Assembly (NCBI RefSeq): GCF_004799665.1
Contig: NZ_CP031310.1
Coordinates: forward strand, 426,887-490,886
Source of the DNA: Halapricum salinum
Lineage (GTDB): Archaea; Halobacteriota; Halobacteria; Halobacteriales; Haloarculaceae
Direction: 5' to 3'
Length of the DNA stretch: 64,000 bases
Below the pieces are notes generated by a model. The model did not search any database. It had not been told where the DNA came from and saw nothing but the letters and a program-made list of their open reading frames with translations. Below, piece after piece: positions 8,583-16,379 of this stretch; within the stretch, counting starts at the first letter, position 1; each line of letters begins with the position of its first letter. Both the position numbers and the translations under genes were made by a program.

Positions 8583-8759
8583 ATGCCCGAGGTGTCCCCG
8601 TCGTTGGCCGACTGGTTGCTCGCACTGATTCCAGTGCCGCTGGTACTGGGCACTGTCGCAGGCGTCCTCTCGCCGCTGTCGCTGGCGGTCGCGGTCGGCG
8701 CGGGCTCAGTGCCGGCGTCGGGACTGGTCGGCTACGCGATGTTGCAGGTCGAGAACTAG
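8583..8759 (+). CDS. 58-residue two-helix membrane protein
   Basis: A short hydrophobic protein, beginning MPEVSPSLADWLLALIPVPL, with two transmembrane stretches (about 12-34 and 36-54) separated by a tight turn. It lies downstream of a clear AT-rich promoter and has haloarchaeal codon use. Its stop is directly adjacent to the stop of the convergent gene at 8760. No function can be assigned; similar tiny helical-hairpin proteins are common in haloarchaea. Confidence 0.65.
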   Translation: MPEVSPSLADWLLALIPVPLVLGTVAGVLSPLSLAVAVGAGSVPASGLVGYAMLQVEN

Positions 8760-9122
8760 TTACTGTGCGGCGGGCGACTCGTCGTCCGGGAAGGACTGTT
8801 TGACCTGAAGCGCGGCGCTCGCGGCCAGCCCCATCGCGAGGTCTTCACGCTCGTCGTCTGCGATCGAGACGTCCTCGTCTTCACCCGTGGGAGCGTAGCC
8901 TGCGCTGACGATCGAGCCGACCGGCGGCTGGACCGCGATAGTCGCTTCGAGACCGCTGGTCCCCGACCGGAGTTCAGAACCGACGACGAAGTCCCCAGGG
9001 AGGAGTTCGCGGGTCCGCGCGGCGACGCTCGCGAGGTCGCGGCGGAGTTCCCGACGCTGGTCGGGCGTCAGTGCCGGTTCGTCCGACGTGACGCCGTTAC
9101 CACCCGACAGATTACCGTACAT
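8760..9122 (-). CDS. Conserved haloarchaeal protein (DUF5811-like)
   Basis: A soluble acidic protein of 120 residues if started at ATG 9122 (MYGNLSGGNG). The core TPDQRRELRRDLASVAARTRELLPGDFVVGSE and the end GLAASAALQVKQSFPDD match what I recall of the DUF5811 group. An ATG at 9149 is in frame, but a TATA-like TTTTTTAAC (about 9154-9162) places the transcription start near 9130, and GAGGGA precedes 9122, favouring the shorter form. Function unknown. Confidence 0.75.
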   Translation of the reverse strand: MYGNLSGGNGVTSDEPALTPDQRRELRRDLASVAARTRELLPGDFVVGSELRSGTSGLEATIAVQPPVGSIVSAGYAPTGEDEDVSIADDEREDLAMGLAASAALQVKQSFPDDESPAAQ

Positions 9123-9248
9123 GAACTGGTCCCTCTGTAGGCGAGGCATGGTTAAAAAAGCGCTGGTACGCGCGAACCGTTCACAACCATTGCTCACGGT
9201 CACGGACCGTACACGCGGTCGCAGTCGTTGCTCGCAATCGACCCTCGA

Positions 9249-9731
9249 TCAGACGAGCGGCTCGCTCTCGCCGTAGGCCGCGACGACGACCGCAGTTGCG
9301 TACTCGTCGGGTTCGGAATCGGCTGTTTCGATCTGAACGGTGGGTTCGTCCTCGAACGCCCAGTCGCGGAGCTCGCGGCCGGCAGCCAGTCCATCGCGGA
9401 TCGCCGTCTCGACGTCCGCGCGGTTGGTCCCGGAGACCTCGTAGAAGATACCGCGGCCCGACTCGCTGCGTAGCCAGCCCAGACCTGCAACGGCCGGATT
9501 CTCACTACCCGGCTCGACAGTCTCGTGACTCTGGACGACGGTCAATCCCTGGCCGGCGGGCCCGAGATCCGGCGCGGTCCCGACGCGTTCGACCGGCGGC
9601 TCGGCAGGGATAACCGACGACAGCGTGATCAGATTGTAGTTGTGGACGTTTGCTTCCGCGAGTGCTGCGTCGAACGAAGACAGGGCTGTCGGTGCCGTGG
9701 CGTGGCCCCACGCAACCCGGATGACGCTCAT
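9249..9731 (-). CDS. pdaD: Pyruvoyl-dependent arginine decarboxylase
   Basis: Converts arginine to agmatine, the first step of archaeal polyamine and agmatidine synthesis. The 160-residue proenzyme shows the self-cleavage site in NYNLITLSSVIPAE: cleavage between Ser38 and Ser39 would create the pyruvoyl group on the large chain. The PvlArgDC-type C-terminal region (GRGIFYEVSG and AVVVAAYGESEPLV) is present. The ATG at 9731 is chosen over in-frame upstream codons because the latter overlap the divergent gene. Agmatine could feed agmatidine modification of tRNA-Ile. Confidence 0.93.
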   Translation of the reverse strand: MSVIRVAWGHATAPTALSSFDAALAEANVHNYNLITLSSVIPAEPPVERVGTAPDLGPAGQGLTVVQSHETVEPGSENPAVAGLGWLRSESGRGIFYEVSGTNRADVETAIRDGLAAGRELRDWAFEDEPTVQIETADSEPDEYATAVVVAAYGESEPLV

Positions 9732-9821
9732 ACCCCCATTTCGACGACTCGGACAAGAAGGCGTTTCGTTTTCGGGGCAGCCGTGTGCCAGTCGGCGGCG
9801 TGTCGTACTGCCGGATCGTGC

Positions 9822-9853
9822 CGCAAATATATGAACTGGTTGCGCAAATTTAT
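9822..9853 (+). promoter_or_regulatory. Paired CGCAAAT-TAT direct repeats at the HTH-gene promoter
   Basis: CGCAAATATAT (9822-9832) and CGCAAATTTAT (9843-9853) differ at one base and start 21 bp apart, two helical turns. The second overlaps the TATA-like element about 29 nt before the ATG at 9880. The arrangement fits an operator for the HTH protein encoded immediately downstream. Confidence 0.55.
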
Positions 9854-9879
9854 TCAGCATGCAAGACAAACCGTGTCGT

Positions 9880-10467
9880 ATGAGTGAGGACTCCGACCCG
9901 CCGGCGTCGAATCCGATGGCAGGGCTCGCCGATTCCTGGCGAGAATCGCGAGAGGGACGATCGAAACTCGATCGCCTCATCGAGGTCGGGACCACGTTGG
10001 AAGAGCCGACGCGAATCAGCACGGTCGCCGACCGAGTCGGGTGTTCGCGAAACTTCGCAAGTGACAAACTAGAACTGTTGGCGACCCTGGGAGTGCTAGA
10101 GAGGGTGTCGACGAATCCGAAAACCTATCGTCGCGATGAGGCGCATTTCCGTCGTCTTCGGAGCAAGGCACTTCGAGAGGAACACGGCGGTGATCTGGAA
10201 GCGATCGTCGAACAGTACCAGGAACGCGACCGGGAGCTGAAAGCGCACTTCGGCGTCGAGTCGCCGGCTGCAGTCACGTACGAGCACTTCGAGGCGATCG
10301 ACGACCCGGACGCGCTTGCCGACGAGCGTGACGCGCTGTCGACGTGGCAGACGGTTCGGGATCGGCTCCTCGACCTGCAGCGGGCGCAGGCACTCGACGA
10401 AGTGACTCGACAGGACCACTCGTCGGGCGACCGTTTCGACGACGGTGAACTGCTTTCGGAATTGTGA
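9880..10467 (+). CDS. Winged-HTH protein, candidate antitoxin (DUF7342-like)
   Basis: A 195-residue soluble protein with a helix-turn-helix domain at about 30-95 (TRISTVADRVGCSRNFASDKLELLATLGVLE) and a C-terminal helical region that could bind a partner. It resembles the DUF7342 regulators of haloarchaea as I recall them. A TATA element 29 nt upstream makes the ATG at 9880 a leaderless start; an in-frame ATG at 9859 lies too close to the TATA box. Its stop overlaps the next gene's GTG start (GTGA), as in toxin-antitoxin pairs. Confidence 0.75.
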   Translation: MSEDSDPPASNPMAGLADSWRESREGRSKLDRLIEVGTTLEEPTRISTVADRVGCSRNFASDKLELLATLGVLERVSTNPKTYRRDEAHFRRLRSKALREEHGGDLEAIVEQYQERDRELKAHFGVESPAAVTYEHFEAIDDPDALADERDALSTWQTVRDRLLDLQRAQALDEVTRQDHSSGDRFDDGELLSEL

Positions 10468-10952
10468 CTATGGGTGGAGAACGCCAGATCAACGAGGCGC
10501 TACTGCGTTCGATCGCGTCACAGTGGGGAACACACCAGTCGCAGTATTTCGATCGGATCGACGTCTTTCCGGCCGGAAAAGAGGACCGGGTGATCGGGTA
10601 CTTTGCCGAGGACCACTATCCGGACCTCGTCACGACGACGCGGATCGAACTGCGGATCCGCGTCAACGGCGATCTGAATCTCGAATACGTCGAACGCTGG
10701 GACGGAGCGGACTGGCGGTGTCGGTGGGATCGACACGAGAATCCACACAACACATACGAGCACTTCCACGTTCCACCGTCGATCAGGACCGACGACGCAG
10801 TCGACGTCGAGTATCACGACCCGCCGTTCGGCGTGATCGAAGTCGCGTTCGAATTCGTCGAGGACCGCGTCGGTGCGCTGTGGGACGAGCCGAGATACCC
10901 GGACGAAGATGACTTTTCGTGGGAGTACGGCCCCGACATCCGACAGGGCTGA
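10464..10952 (+). CDS. Putative TumE-like (DUF6516-type) protein, candidate toxin
   Basis: A 162-residue protein whose middle carries a chain of aromatic and charged residues: RIELRIRVNGDLNLEYVERW, then WRCRWDRH and HNTYEHFHVPP. The Arg-Trp-Asp-His plus His-x-His pattern is reminiscent of the TumE/DUF6516 toxin family, but the match is remembered, not computed. Start is GTG 10464 overlapping the HTH gene stop, or ATG 10470. The four-base overlap with a DNA-binding partner supports a two-component toxin-antitoxin role. Confidence 0.6.
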   Translation: MTMGGERQINEALLRSIASQWGTHQSQYFDRIDVFPAGKEDRVIGYFAEDHYPDLVTTTRIELRIRVNGDLNLEYVERWDGADWRCRWDRHENPHNTYEHFHVPPSIRTDDAVDVEYHDPPFGVIEVAFEFVEDRVGALWDEPRYPDEDDFSWEYGPDIRQG

Positions 10953-10962
10953 CACCGACGCG

Positions 10963-12798
10963 CTAGCGACCGTGTTTGGTCACACAGGTCGACAGCCCGA
11001 TCAACTCGACCGGCTCGGAGTTGTCCGGCGAGTAGACGACCATCTGGCCTTTCTCCATGTACGGCACTTTGGATTCGAGATTACTGGGGATGTTCACTGC
11101 AGAGATGGCGTCTTCGTCACCGAGATTGAGCACCACAGTGGTATTGATCTGCTTGAACACCGGGTCGGCGATATCCTGGGGGTCCTGGGTGATGAGGAAG
11201 AGCCCCAGTCGCTCCTTGCGGCCCTGTTTTGCGGCGTCGGTGAACTTGCCGATGACCTTCTGGGCCTGGACGGTGTCGGCGTCGGTCAGGAAGTTGTGGG
11301 CCTCGTCCATCCCAAGAATCAGGGGCGTCTCCTCGATCCGATCGAACTGGGGATCGTTCGAGAGCTTCTCGTCGACGATGAGCGAGGCCAGCGCGAGCAC
11401 GACCGTCTCGGTCGCCCGCGAGTCGTTGATGTGGTAGGTCGGGACCACAGTGATCCCGCCGGGGCGGACGAACTCGTGGACGATCTCGGTGATCGGGCGG
11501 GCGTCCTGATCGAAGACGCCACCGAAGCCGAGCGCGCGACGCCGGACGGCGTCGAAGGTCGCCTCGTGAACTTTCCCAGACTCGTCGAGTTCCTCGCGCA
11601 GCGCGGGGTCGTCGAGGAACGTGGTGAACTGGTCGTAGGTTCCGCTGCGGCCGTACTCCTGTTTGAATCGTTTGAGCAGGACGTTCACCAGCGCACTGTA
11701 CTGGTTGTCGTTGAGGCCGCTGCCGGCGATCAGCCAGGGATTGTCGTAGACCATCGAGAAGGGGATGGTGAAGGGGACCTGCTCGGCGCGGTGGTGGTCC
11801 GCAGCGTAGGAGGCGCCCGCCACGTCGGGGACGAACGCGACCGTATCGTCGACGCCCCCGCAGGCGATTCCCTCGCGCTCGCAGCGACGCTGGAACTCCT
11901 GGGGGAGGTCGCCGTCGTCGTGCATCTGCGAATATTCGTCCTGCGGGTCGAAGACGACCAAGGCGGGCGAGATGTCGCGGTCGCTGCCGGACTCGACGGG
12001 ATACGTTCGTTGCTCGTCGAGATACTGACGGAGCATGTTCTTCGCGCCGTGGGTCTTCCCCGAGCCAGTGCCGCCGGCGACGAGCGTGTGCCGGAAGACG
12101 AGCGGGTCGCCGTCGGTATAGTCGTCTTTCAGCCGGTAGTCGATCGTCGGCGGTTGGGCAGCGGTGCGGACCTTCTCGCCGCCGACAGAGAGGTGGCCCA
12201 GGAAGACGCCGTCTTCGGGAATTTTCAATCCTGTTTTGATCTCGCTGGGATCGTCGGCCTGCCGGACCACGGTCTCTGGTTTGGGGACGCGGTCGGTCAT
12301 CCGGCGTTTGAGGTCGCCGTCCTCTTGGTAGAGCACCGCGACGGGTTCGAGCGTCGCCATGAACTTGAAGTCCTCTTCGTCGATCTCACGGGAGTTCATC
12401 GCGCGCTGGGCGTGAATCTCGGTGGCGTCGTCGGCCCGGAATTCGGGAGCGTACTCCAGGGCGGTGATCCGGCAGAACAGCCGCTCGCCGTCGGGGTAGG
12501 GTATCAGGAGATACTTCCCGATTCGAACGGCCGAGCGGTTGCGTACGGTGACGTACGCCCGGAGATGGGTGTCATCAGCGTCCTCGCTGATGGTCAACCC
12601 CTCCGCGGCCGAGAGGACGCCCAGGCCCTCGTCGGTGCTGACGGGGTCGACCGCCACTTCTTCGAAGCGGTCGTCGGTCTGGTCGCTGCTGGCGTCCGTC
12701 GCCGAGTCGTCGAGCACCTCGGCGTCGTCGGTCGTCTCTGTGGGCGGGTCGTCGTCATCGTCGCCGTCGAATTCGGTGAAATCCCCGAGGTCGGACAT
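10963..12798 (-). CDS. HerA-like hexameric ATPase (DUF87 domain)
   Basis: A 611-residue ATPase of the HerA/FtsK superfamily. The order is an acidic disordered N-terminus (1-60), a HAS-barrel-like beta region (about 65-215), Walker A AGGTGSGKTH at 241-250, VVFDPQDEYSQM, then Walker B with LILGMDEAHNFL and the sensor stretch GLFLITQDPQDI. HerA proteins translocate DNA; the chromosomal HerA is usually linked to nurA/mre11/rad50, which are absent here. This is therefore one of the stand-alone haloarchaeal paralogues. Confidence 0.87.
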   Translation of the reverse strand: MSDLGDFTEFDGDDDDDPPTETTDDAEVLDDSATDASSDQTDDRFEEVAVDPVSTDEGLGVLSAAEGLTISEDADDTHLRAYVTVRNRSAVRIGKYLLIPYPDGERLFCRITALEYAPEFRADDATEIHAQRAMNSREIDEEDFKFMATLEPVAVLYQEDGDLKRRMTDRVPKPETVVRQADDPSEIKTGLKIPEDGVFLGHLSVGGEKVRTAAQPPTIDYRLKDDYTDGDPLVFRHTLVAGGTGSGKTHGAKNMLRQYLDEQRTYPVESGSDRDISPALVVFDPQDEYSQMHDDGDLPQEFQRRCEREGIACGGVDDTVAFVPDVAGASYAADHHRAEQVPFTIPFSMVYDNPWLIAGSGLNDNQYSALVNVLLKRFKQEYGRSGTYDQFTTFLDDPALREELDESGKVHEATFDAVRRRALGFGGVFDQDARPITEIVHEFVRPGGITVVPTYHINDSRATETVVLALASLIVDEKLSNDPQFDRIEETPLILGMDEAHNFLTDADTVQAQKVIGKFTDAAKQGRKERLGLFLITQDPQDIADPVFKQINTTVVLNLGDEDAISAVNIPSNLESKVPYMEKGQMVVYSPDNSEPVELIGLSTCVTKHGR

Positions 12799-12822
12799 AC
12801 ACGGGCCAACGGCGGGTGAGAA

Positions 12823-13791
12823 CTAAGTATTTCGGCCGCTGTCTCGACCCGACCGGGTCGCGTCTGAAGGCAGGGGAAAGGTCGTCGTGAATCGACGCGG
12901 CAGTCCCAGGAGATATCGATCCAGTTCGCTCGTGTCGAAGGCTGTCGTCGCCGTCACTTCTCGGTCGTCCGTCTCGACAGAAACACTGTCGACACGATAG
13001 TCTTCGAGTGCACGACGAACCGTCGTGACCGTCTCGTCGCCGGGGACGCTGTCGAGTCGGGCGACGAGCGTGAACGAGGTCCGGTCGCCCTCGACTGCGA
13101 GCGACTCCCCGATGGCATGCGTCTCGTTCGGGAGTGGAGCCGAGAGGTCCCTCGGACTGTCGAAACTCTGGACGCGGATCGAAGTCCCGTTACCGAGCGT
13201 ATCTAGCATCGCACTGAAGTCGTCGTCTGTCGAGACAGCGCGGTCGGTCTCGCCACGAAACGTGTCGATCACGGTCTCGGCATTCGCACGGTCAGGCACG
13301 CCCCGGACGATGGCGTTCGAGCCGAGAGCCCAGATGCGAGCAGATCTGGTGACCAGCTCGTACTCCTGGTAGGTGCCTGCCCGTTCGTAAAACTGTGTGT
13401 CGGCCATCTCCTCGGCCATGGCCGAAGGATCGAACGAGCCGTGGACGACAGTTGCCGGCAACACGTACGTGACGCCTGACGCGTCCGAGAGCGACGCACT
13501 ATCCAGTTGATCGATCACTGGAACGATTCTCGTGGCGTACTGCTCGTACTCGAACGAGAGTTCGGATTCGTTGGTGCGTGCGTCATCGAGGCCCAGATAC
13601 TTCGCGTTGATCGACCCCTCGTGCGGGAACGCTCCCCGACGCGGAATCCACGATCCCGAGGGGTGCGACCCGTCCGACGAGGCGCCATTCCCACCGCTAC
13701 TCACACACCCACTCAACCCGCCCATTGCCGCCATCCCACCGACCCCAGCGGCTCCGAGGAATCGCCGCCGGGACCACGACTGTCGTGACAT
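12823..13791 (-). CDS. Tat-exported lipoprotein of unknown function
   Basis: A 322-residue secreted protein. The N-terminus has a twin-arginine signal (SRRRFLGAAG) and a lipobox ending in Cys (LSGC), so it is probably Tat-exported and lipid-anchored. The mature part begins with a Gly/Ser-rich linker, then a mixed alpha/beta domain with two stretches resembling each other around SFDSPRDLSA and DTVRRALEDY-like helices. No catalytic motif is recognised. It ends 24 nt after the divergent-strand HerA start, in the same direction as HerA. Confidence 0.8.
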   Translation of the reverse strand: MSRQSWSRRRFLGAAGVGGMAAMGGLSGCVSSGGNGASSDGSHPSGSWIPRRGAFPHEGSINAKYLGLDDARTNESELSFEYEQYATRIVPVIDQLDSASLSDASGVTYVLPATVVHGSFDPSAMAEEMADTQFYERAGTYQEYELVTRSARIWALGSNAIVRGVPDRANAETVIDTFRGETDRAVSTDDDFSAMLDTLGNGTSIRVQSFDSPRDLSAPLPNETHAIGESLAVEGDRTSFTLVARLDSVPGDETVTTVRRALEDYRVDSVSVETDDREVTATTAFDTSELDRYLLGLPRRFTTTFPLPSDATRSGRDSGRNT

Positions 13792-13889
13792 ACAGACGGA
13801 ATATCGGAGCCCCTATTTGGGTATTTCCCTTCGAACGGGCCAGGCCGCTTCCCAAACAGACACCAAGGAGGGCCCCGAAGGGGGAGACG

Positions 13890-14690
13890 ATGACCGCGTG
13901 GTTCCGCGTCATGACGTACAACGTCCGGTATGACAACCCGGACGACGGCGAACACCGCTGGGAGTACCGCCGCGAGGCGGTCGCGAACACGATCCGGTTT
14001 CGCGAACCGGCGCTACTGGGCCTGCAGGAGCCGCTTGGCCACCAACTCGACTACCTCAAGCGCCACCTCCCCGACTACGAGTGGGTCGGTCGCCCTCGCG
14101 TCGACGGGGATGAAGAAGGCGAATACTCGCCGATCGGCTTCGACGAGAAACGGTTCGCTCTCGAAGAGACCGACACCTTCTGGCTCTCCGAAACCCCGGA
14201 GGAGCCCGGCAGCATCGGCTGGGACGCCCGCCACCCCCGGATCGTCACCTGGGCGCGCCTGCGCGACCGCCGCAGCGACGACACCTTCGTCCACGCCAAC
14301 ACCCACTTCTCCCACGACGGTCCCGAAGCGCGGCGCGAAAGCGCGCGCCTCCTTCGCCAGCGGTTGGACGAGATCACCGACGACGACCCGGCGCTCGTCA
14401 CGGGCGACTTCAACTGCGTCGCCGGTGAACCACCACACGACACGATCGTTGACCCCGACGCGGGCGAACGGACATTCCAGAACGCCCGCGAGGTCTCCGA
14501 ACATGGCCACTACGGCCCGCCCACGTCGGTCACTGACTTCGAGCACCTCGTCCCCAATCGCAAAATCGACCACGTCTTCGTCGCCGAAGACCTCGAGGTT
14601 CGCCAGCACGGCGTCTGTACCGATCTCTACGCGGAGGATCGCTATCCATCCGACCACTTCCCCGTTCTCGGGCAAGTCAGAATCGAGTGA
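13890..14690 (+). CDS. Endonuclease/exonuclease/phosphatase (EEP) family hydrolase
   Basis: A 266-residue EEP-fold metal-dependent phosphohydrolase. Characteristic motifs are MTYNVRYD (metal-binding Asn), GLQEPLGHQ (metal-binding Glu), HANTHFSHDG, VTGDFNCVAGE (catalytic Asp-Asn) and the C-terminal SDHFPVL (catalytic Asp-His). The substrate could be a nucleic acid, phospholipid or other phosphodiester. The ATG at 13890 follows GGGGGAGA and is preferred over upstream in-frame codons that would overlap the lipoprotein promoter. Confidence 0.9.
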   Translation: MTAWFRVMTYNVRYDNPDDGEHRWEYRREAVANTIRFREPALLGLQEPLGHQLDYLKRHLPDYEWVGRPRVDGDEEGEYSPIGFDEKRFALEETDTFWLSETPEEPGSIGWDARHPRIVTWARLRDRRSDDTFVHANTHFSHDGPEARRESARLLRQRLDEITDDDPALVTGDFNCVAGEPPHDTIVDPDAGERTFQNAREVSEHGHYGPPTSVTDFEHLVPNRKIDHVFVAEDLEVRQHGVCTDLYAEDRYPSDHFPVLGQVRIE

Positions 14691-14751
14691 TCGACCGACG
14701 ATCCGCAAGCGCTCCGGCGGCTTTTTGCCACTTGCCACCGTATCGTGTGAT

Positions 14752-15084
14752 ATGTTACTCATCCGCGGGACCGCCGGTGGGACGGCCCTGACGGGCACGC
14801 TATACGAGCCCGGCGACGAGCCGCCGAACTACCGAGGGGCCCCCGACGAGGGGGCGCCGTACGTGTGGGTCTGTGACTCGTTCTACGAAGTCGAGAGCGG
14901 CGGCCAACTCCAGAAAGTCGGCGATCGTGAGATCAACGTCGCCTTCGAGTCACCGAGTCCGCGCGGCTTCGAGACGCGAGAGCGAGCGATGGAGGCCGCG
15001 AAAGAACACGTCCGCACGCAGTTTCAGCGCGTCAGCGTCGACGCCTCGACCGTCGCGATCGAAGTCGTCGAAGACGCCGAGTAG
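14752..15084 (+). CDS. Conserved haloarchaeal protein (DUF7113-like)
   Basis: A 110-residue soluble protein starting MLLIRGTAGGTALTGTLYEP, with a conserved APYVWVCDSFYEVESGG segment and a C-terminal helix plus strand. It recalls the DUF7113 family restricted to haloarchaea. The ATG at 14752 lies just after a T-rich TATA-like CTTTTTGCC. It follows the EEP hydrolase by 61 nt and may have its own promoter. No function known. Confidence 0.72.
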   Translation: MLLIRGTAGGTALTGTLYEPGDEPPNYRGAPDEGAPYVWVCDSFYEVESGGQLQKVGDREINVAFESPSPRGFETRERAMEAAKEHVRTQFQRVSVDASTVAIEVVEDAE

Positions 15085-15124
15085 CGATCCGTTCGGTCGA
15101 CTCGGTGAGTCAGGTGATACGTCG

Positions 15125-15697
15125 TCACTCGATCAGGAGGTACATCGCGACGAGCACGCCCGCAAGGACGGCTAGCGACCCCAGCAGGACCACCGTGTTG
15201 TCGATGACCACCGCACCGATGACGGCCAGCAGGAGCGCCGCCGCGCCGAGCGCGAGCACGAGCACGTCCGGACCGAGCGGGAGGTCATTCGAACGCCCCA
15301 TCTGCGTCGTCTGGGTCGGGCGCTCGCGCGGCTGTGGTTTCGAGAGTGACTCGTCGACGGCGACGGGGTTGGCTTCCTCCGGTGGTTCTTCGAGGACGAC
15401 GTCGACGTAGCGGGTCGTCGCGCCGTAAGCGGTGACGACTTTGAGTTTGCCCCGGGCTGGCGGCGAACCGACGACGTCGACGGTGACGCTGCGGGTCGAG
15501 TTGGCCTCGACGTGGTGGTTGTTCGCGTCGAGCCGTGCCACCTCAGAGAGCGCGTCGTCGAGGTGGAGGTGCACGTGGACGGACTCGCCGTGGTTCTGGA
15601 GACGGATCTCGAAAGAGTCGGTCGTCTCGAACTCGTTGGGAACCTCCAGCCCGTGAAGCTCCTCGCGATTGACGTGCACCGGCAGCGTGTCTGGCAC
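15125..15697 (-). CDS. Membrane-anchored protein with N-terminal beta domain (DUF7524-like)
   Basis: A 190-residue protein with no cleavable signal. Residues 1-105 form an immunoglobulin-like beta domain (FEIRLQNHGESVHVHLHLDD, then RSVTVDVVGSPPARGKLKVVTAYG). A charged linker follows, then two C-terminal transmembrane helices (about 143-163 and 166-188). The pattern resembles DUF7524 of haloarchaea. The beta domain looks like those of secreted CARDB-like proteins, but with this topology it may face either side of the membrane. Confidence 0.72.
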   Translation of the reverse strand: MPDTLPVHVNREELHGLEVPNEFETTDSFEIRLQNHGESVHVHLHLDDALSEVARLDANNHHVEANSTRSVTVDVVGSPPARGKLKVVTAYGATTRYVDVVLEEPPEEANPVAVDESLSKPQPRERPTQTTQMGRSNDLPLGPDVLVLALGAAALLLAVIGAVVIDNTVVLLGSLAVLAGVLVAMYLLIE

Positions 15698-15755
15698 GAC
15701 TGGCTGTGCGCAGGCACAGTAGAAAAAGGTTCAGGCCCGAATGGCGGCGCCCATC

Positions 15756-15953
15756 TCACGCCGGCGACTCTTCGCGCATGTCCGGCGGCAGGAGGTTCGG
15801 GATGCCGTCCTCGATGGGATAGACCTCGCCACACTCGGTGCAGGTGAGTGTCCCGGCGATGATCTCGTCGTCCTCGTCGCGCTCTTCGATGTCGAGTTCG
15901 AGGTCGTGTTTGTCCAGCGGGCAGCAGATGATGTCCAGCAGGTCCTCGTTCAT
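15756..15953 (-). CDS. Trm112-like zinc protein
   Basis: A 65-residue protein starting MNEDLLDIICCPLDKHDLEL and containing CTECGEVYPIEDGIPNLLPP, the signature of the Trm112/UPF0434 family. In archaea Trm112 is an activating partner of several RNA and protein methyltransferases. Two Cys pairs can bind zinc. The ATG at 15953 is preferred over an upstream ATG that adds a non-conserved MTTRAGGGC extension. Confidence 0.85.
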   Translation of the reverse strand: MNEDLLDIICCPLDKHDLELDIEERDEDDEIIAGTLTCTECGEVYPIEDGIPNLLPPDMREESPA

Positions 15954-16082
15954 ACACCCTCCTCCGGCCCGGGTCGTCAAAAAGCCCCCGGGACGGGTCG
16001 CCGATCGGCCTCACACGAGGTCCCATAGCAGCGTTCGCGAATCCCGAACACGACTATATCCCTACCCGACGTAGATACGCAC

Positions 16083-16340
16083 ATGTCCAAGACAGTGAAA
16101 CTGAACGAACTACGGGACGAGATCGGCGATATCGACTACCCGGTTTCCAGAGACGCGGCGAGCAAGGAGACGAGTGGAGTGACCCTTCGGTACGCCGACG
16201 GCGAAGAACCGCTGGCTGACGTGATCAGACGTTCGAACGAGACGGAGTTCGGATCGGTCGACGACCTCGAGGCAGAGGTCTACTCCAACCTGCCGACGGA
16301 AGCGGTCGGTGAACCCGGCCAGTCGGAAGGCGAAGAGTAG
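16083..16340 (+). CDS. DUF5789-family small protein
   Basis: An 85-residue acidic soluble protein with the conserved pattern of DUF5789: VKLNELRDEIGDIDYPVSR, ADGEEPLADVI and a C-terminal YSNLPTEAVGEPGQSEGEE. The family is common in haloarchaea and of unknown function. It lies between a Trm112 gene and convergent purA, with only 39 nt to the purA stop. Confidence 0.85.
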   Translation: MSKTVKLNELRDEIGDIDYPVSRDAASKETSGVTLRYADGEEPLADVIRRSNETEFGSVDDLEAEVYSNLPTEAVGEPGQSEGEE

Positions 16341-16379
16341 TTCGACGACGGTCGATGGGCGTCTCGACAGTAACCACTA

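Noticed and set aside
9249-10067. Longer arginine decarboxylase reading starting at 10067
   Set aside because: The extension is antisense to the HTH gene and removes the family-like N-terminus MSVIRVAWG; ATG 9731 gives the normal length.
10873-12819. A 648-codon open frame on the plus strand opposite the HerA-like ATPase
   Set aside because: It is the antisense of a clear ATPase gene with Walker motifs; open antisense frames are common in GC-rich DNA. It lacks family similarity, a start signal and a promoter.
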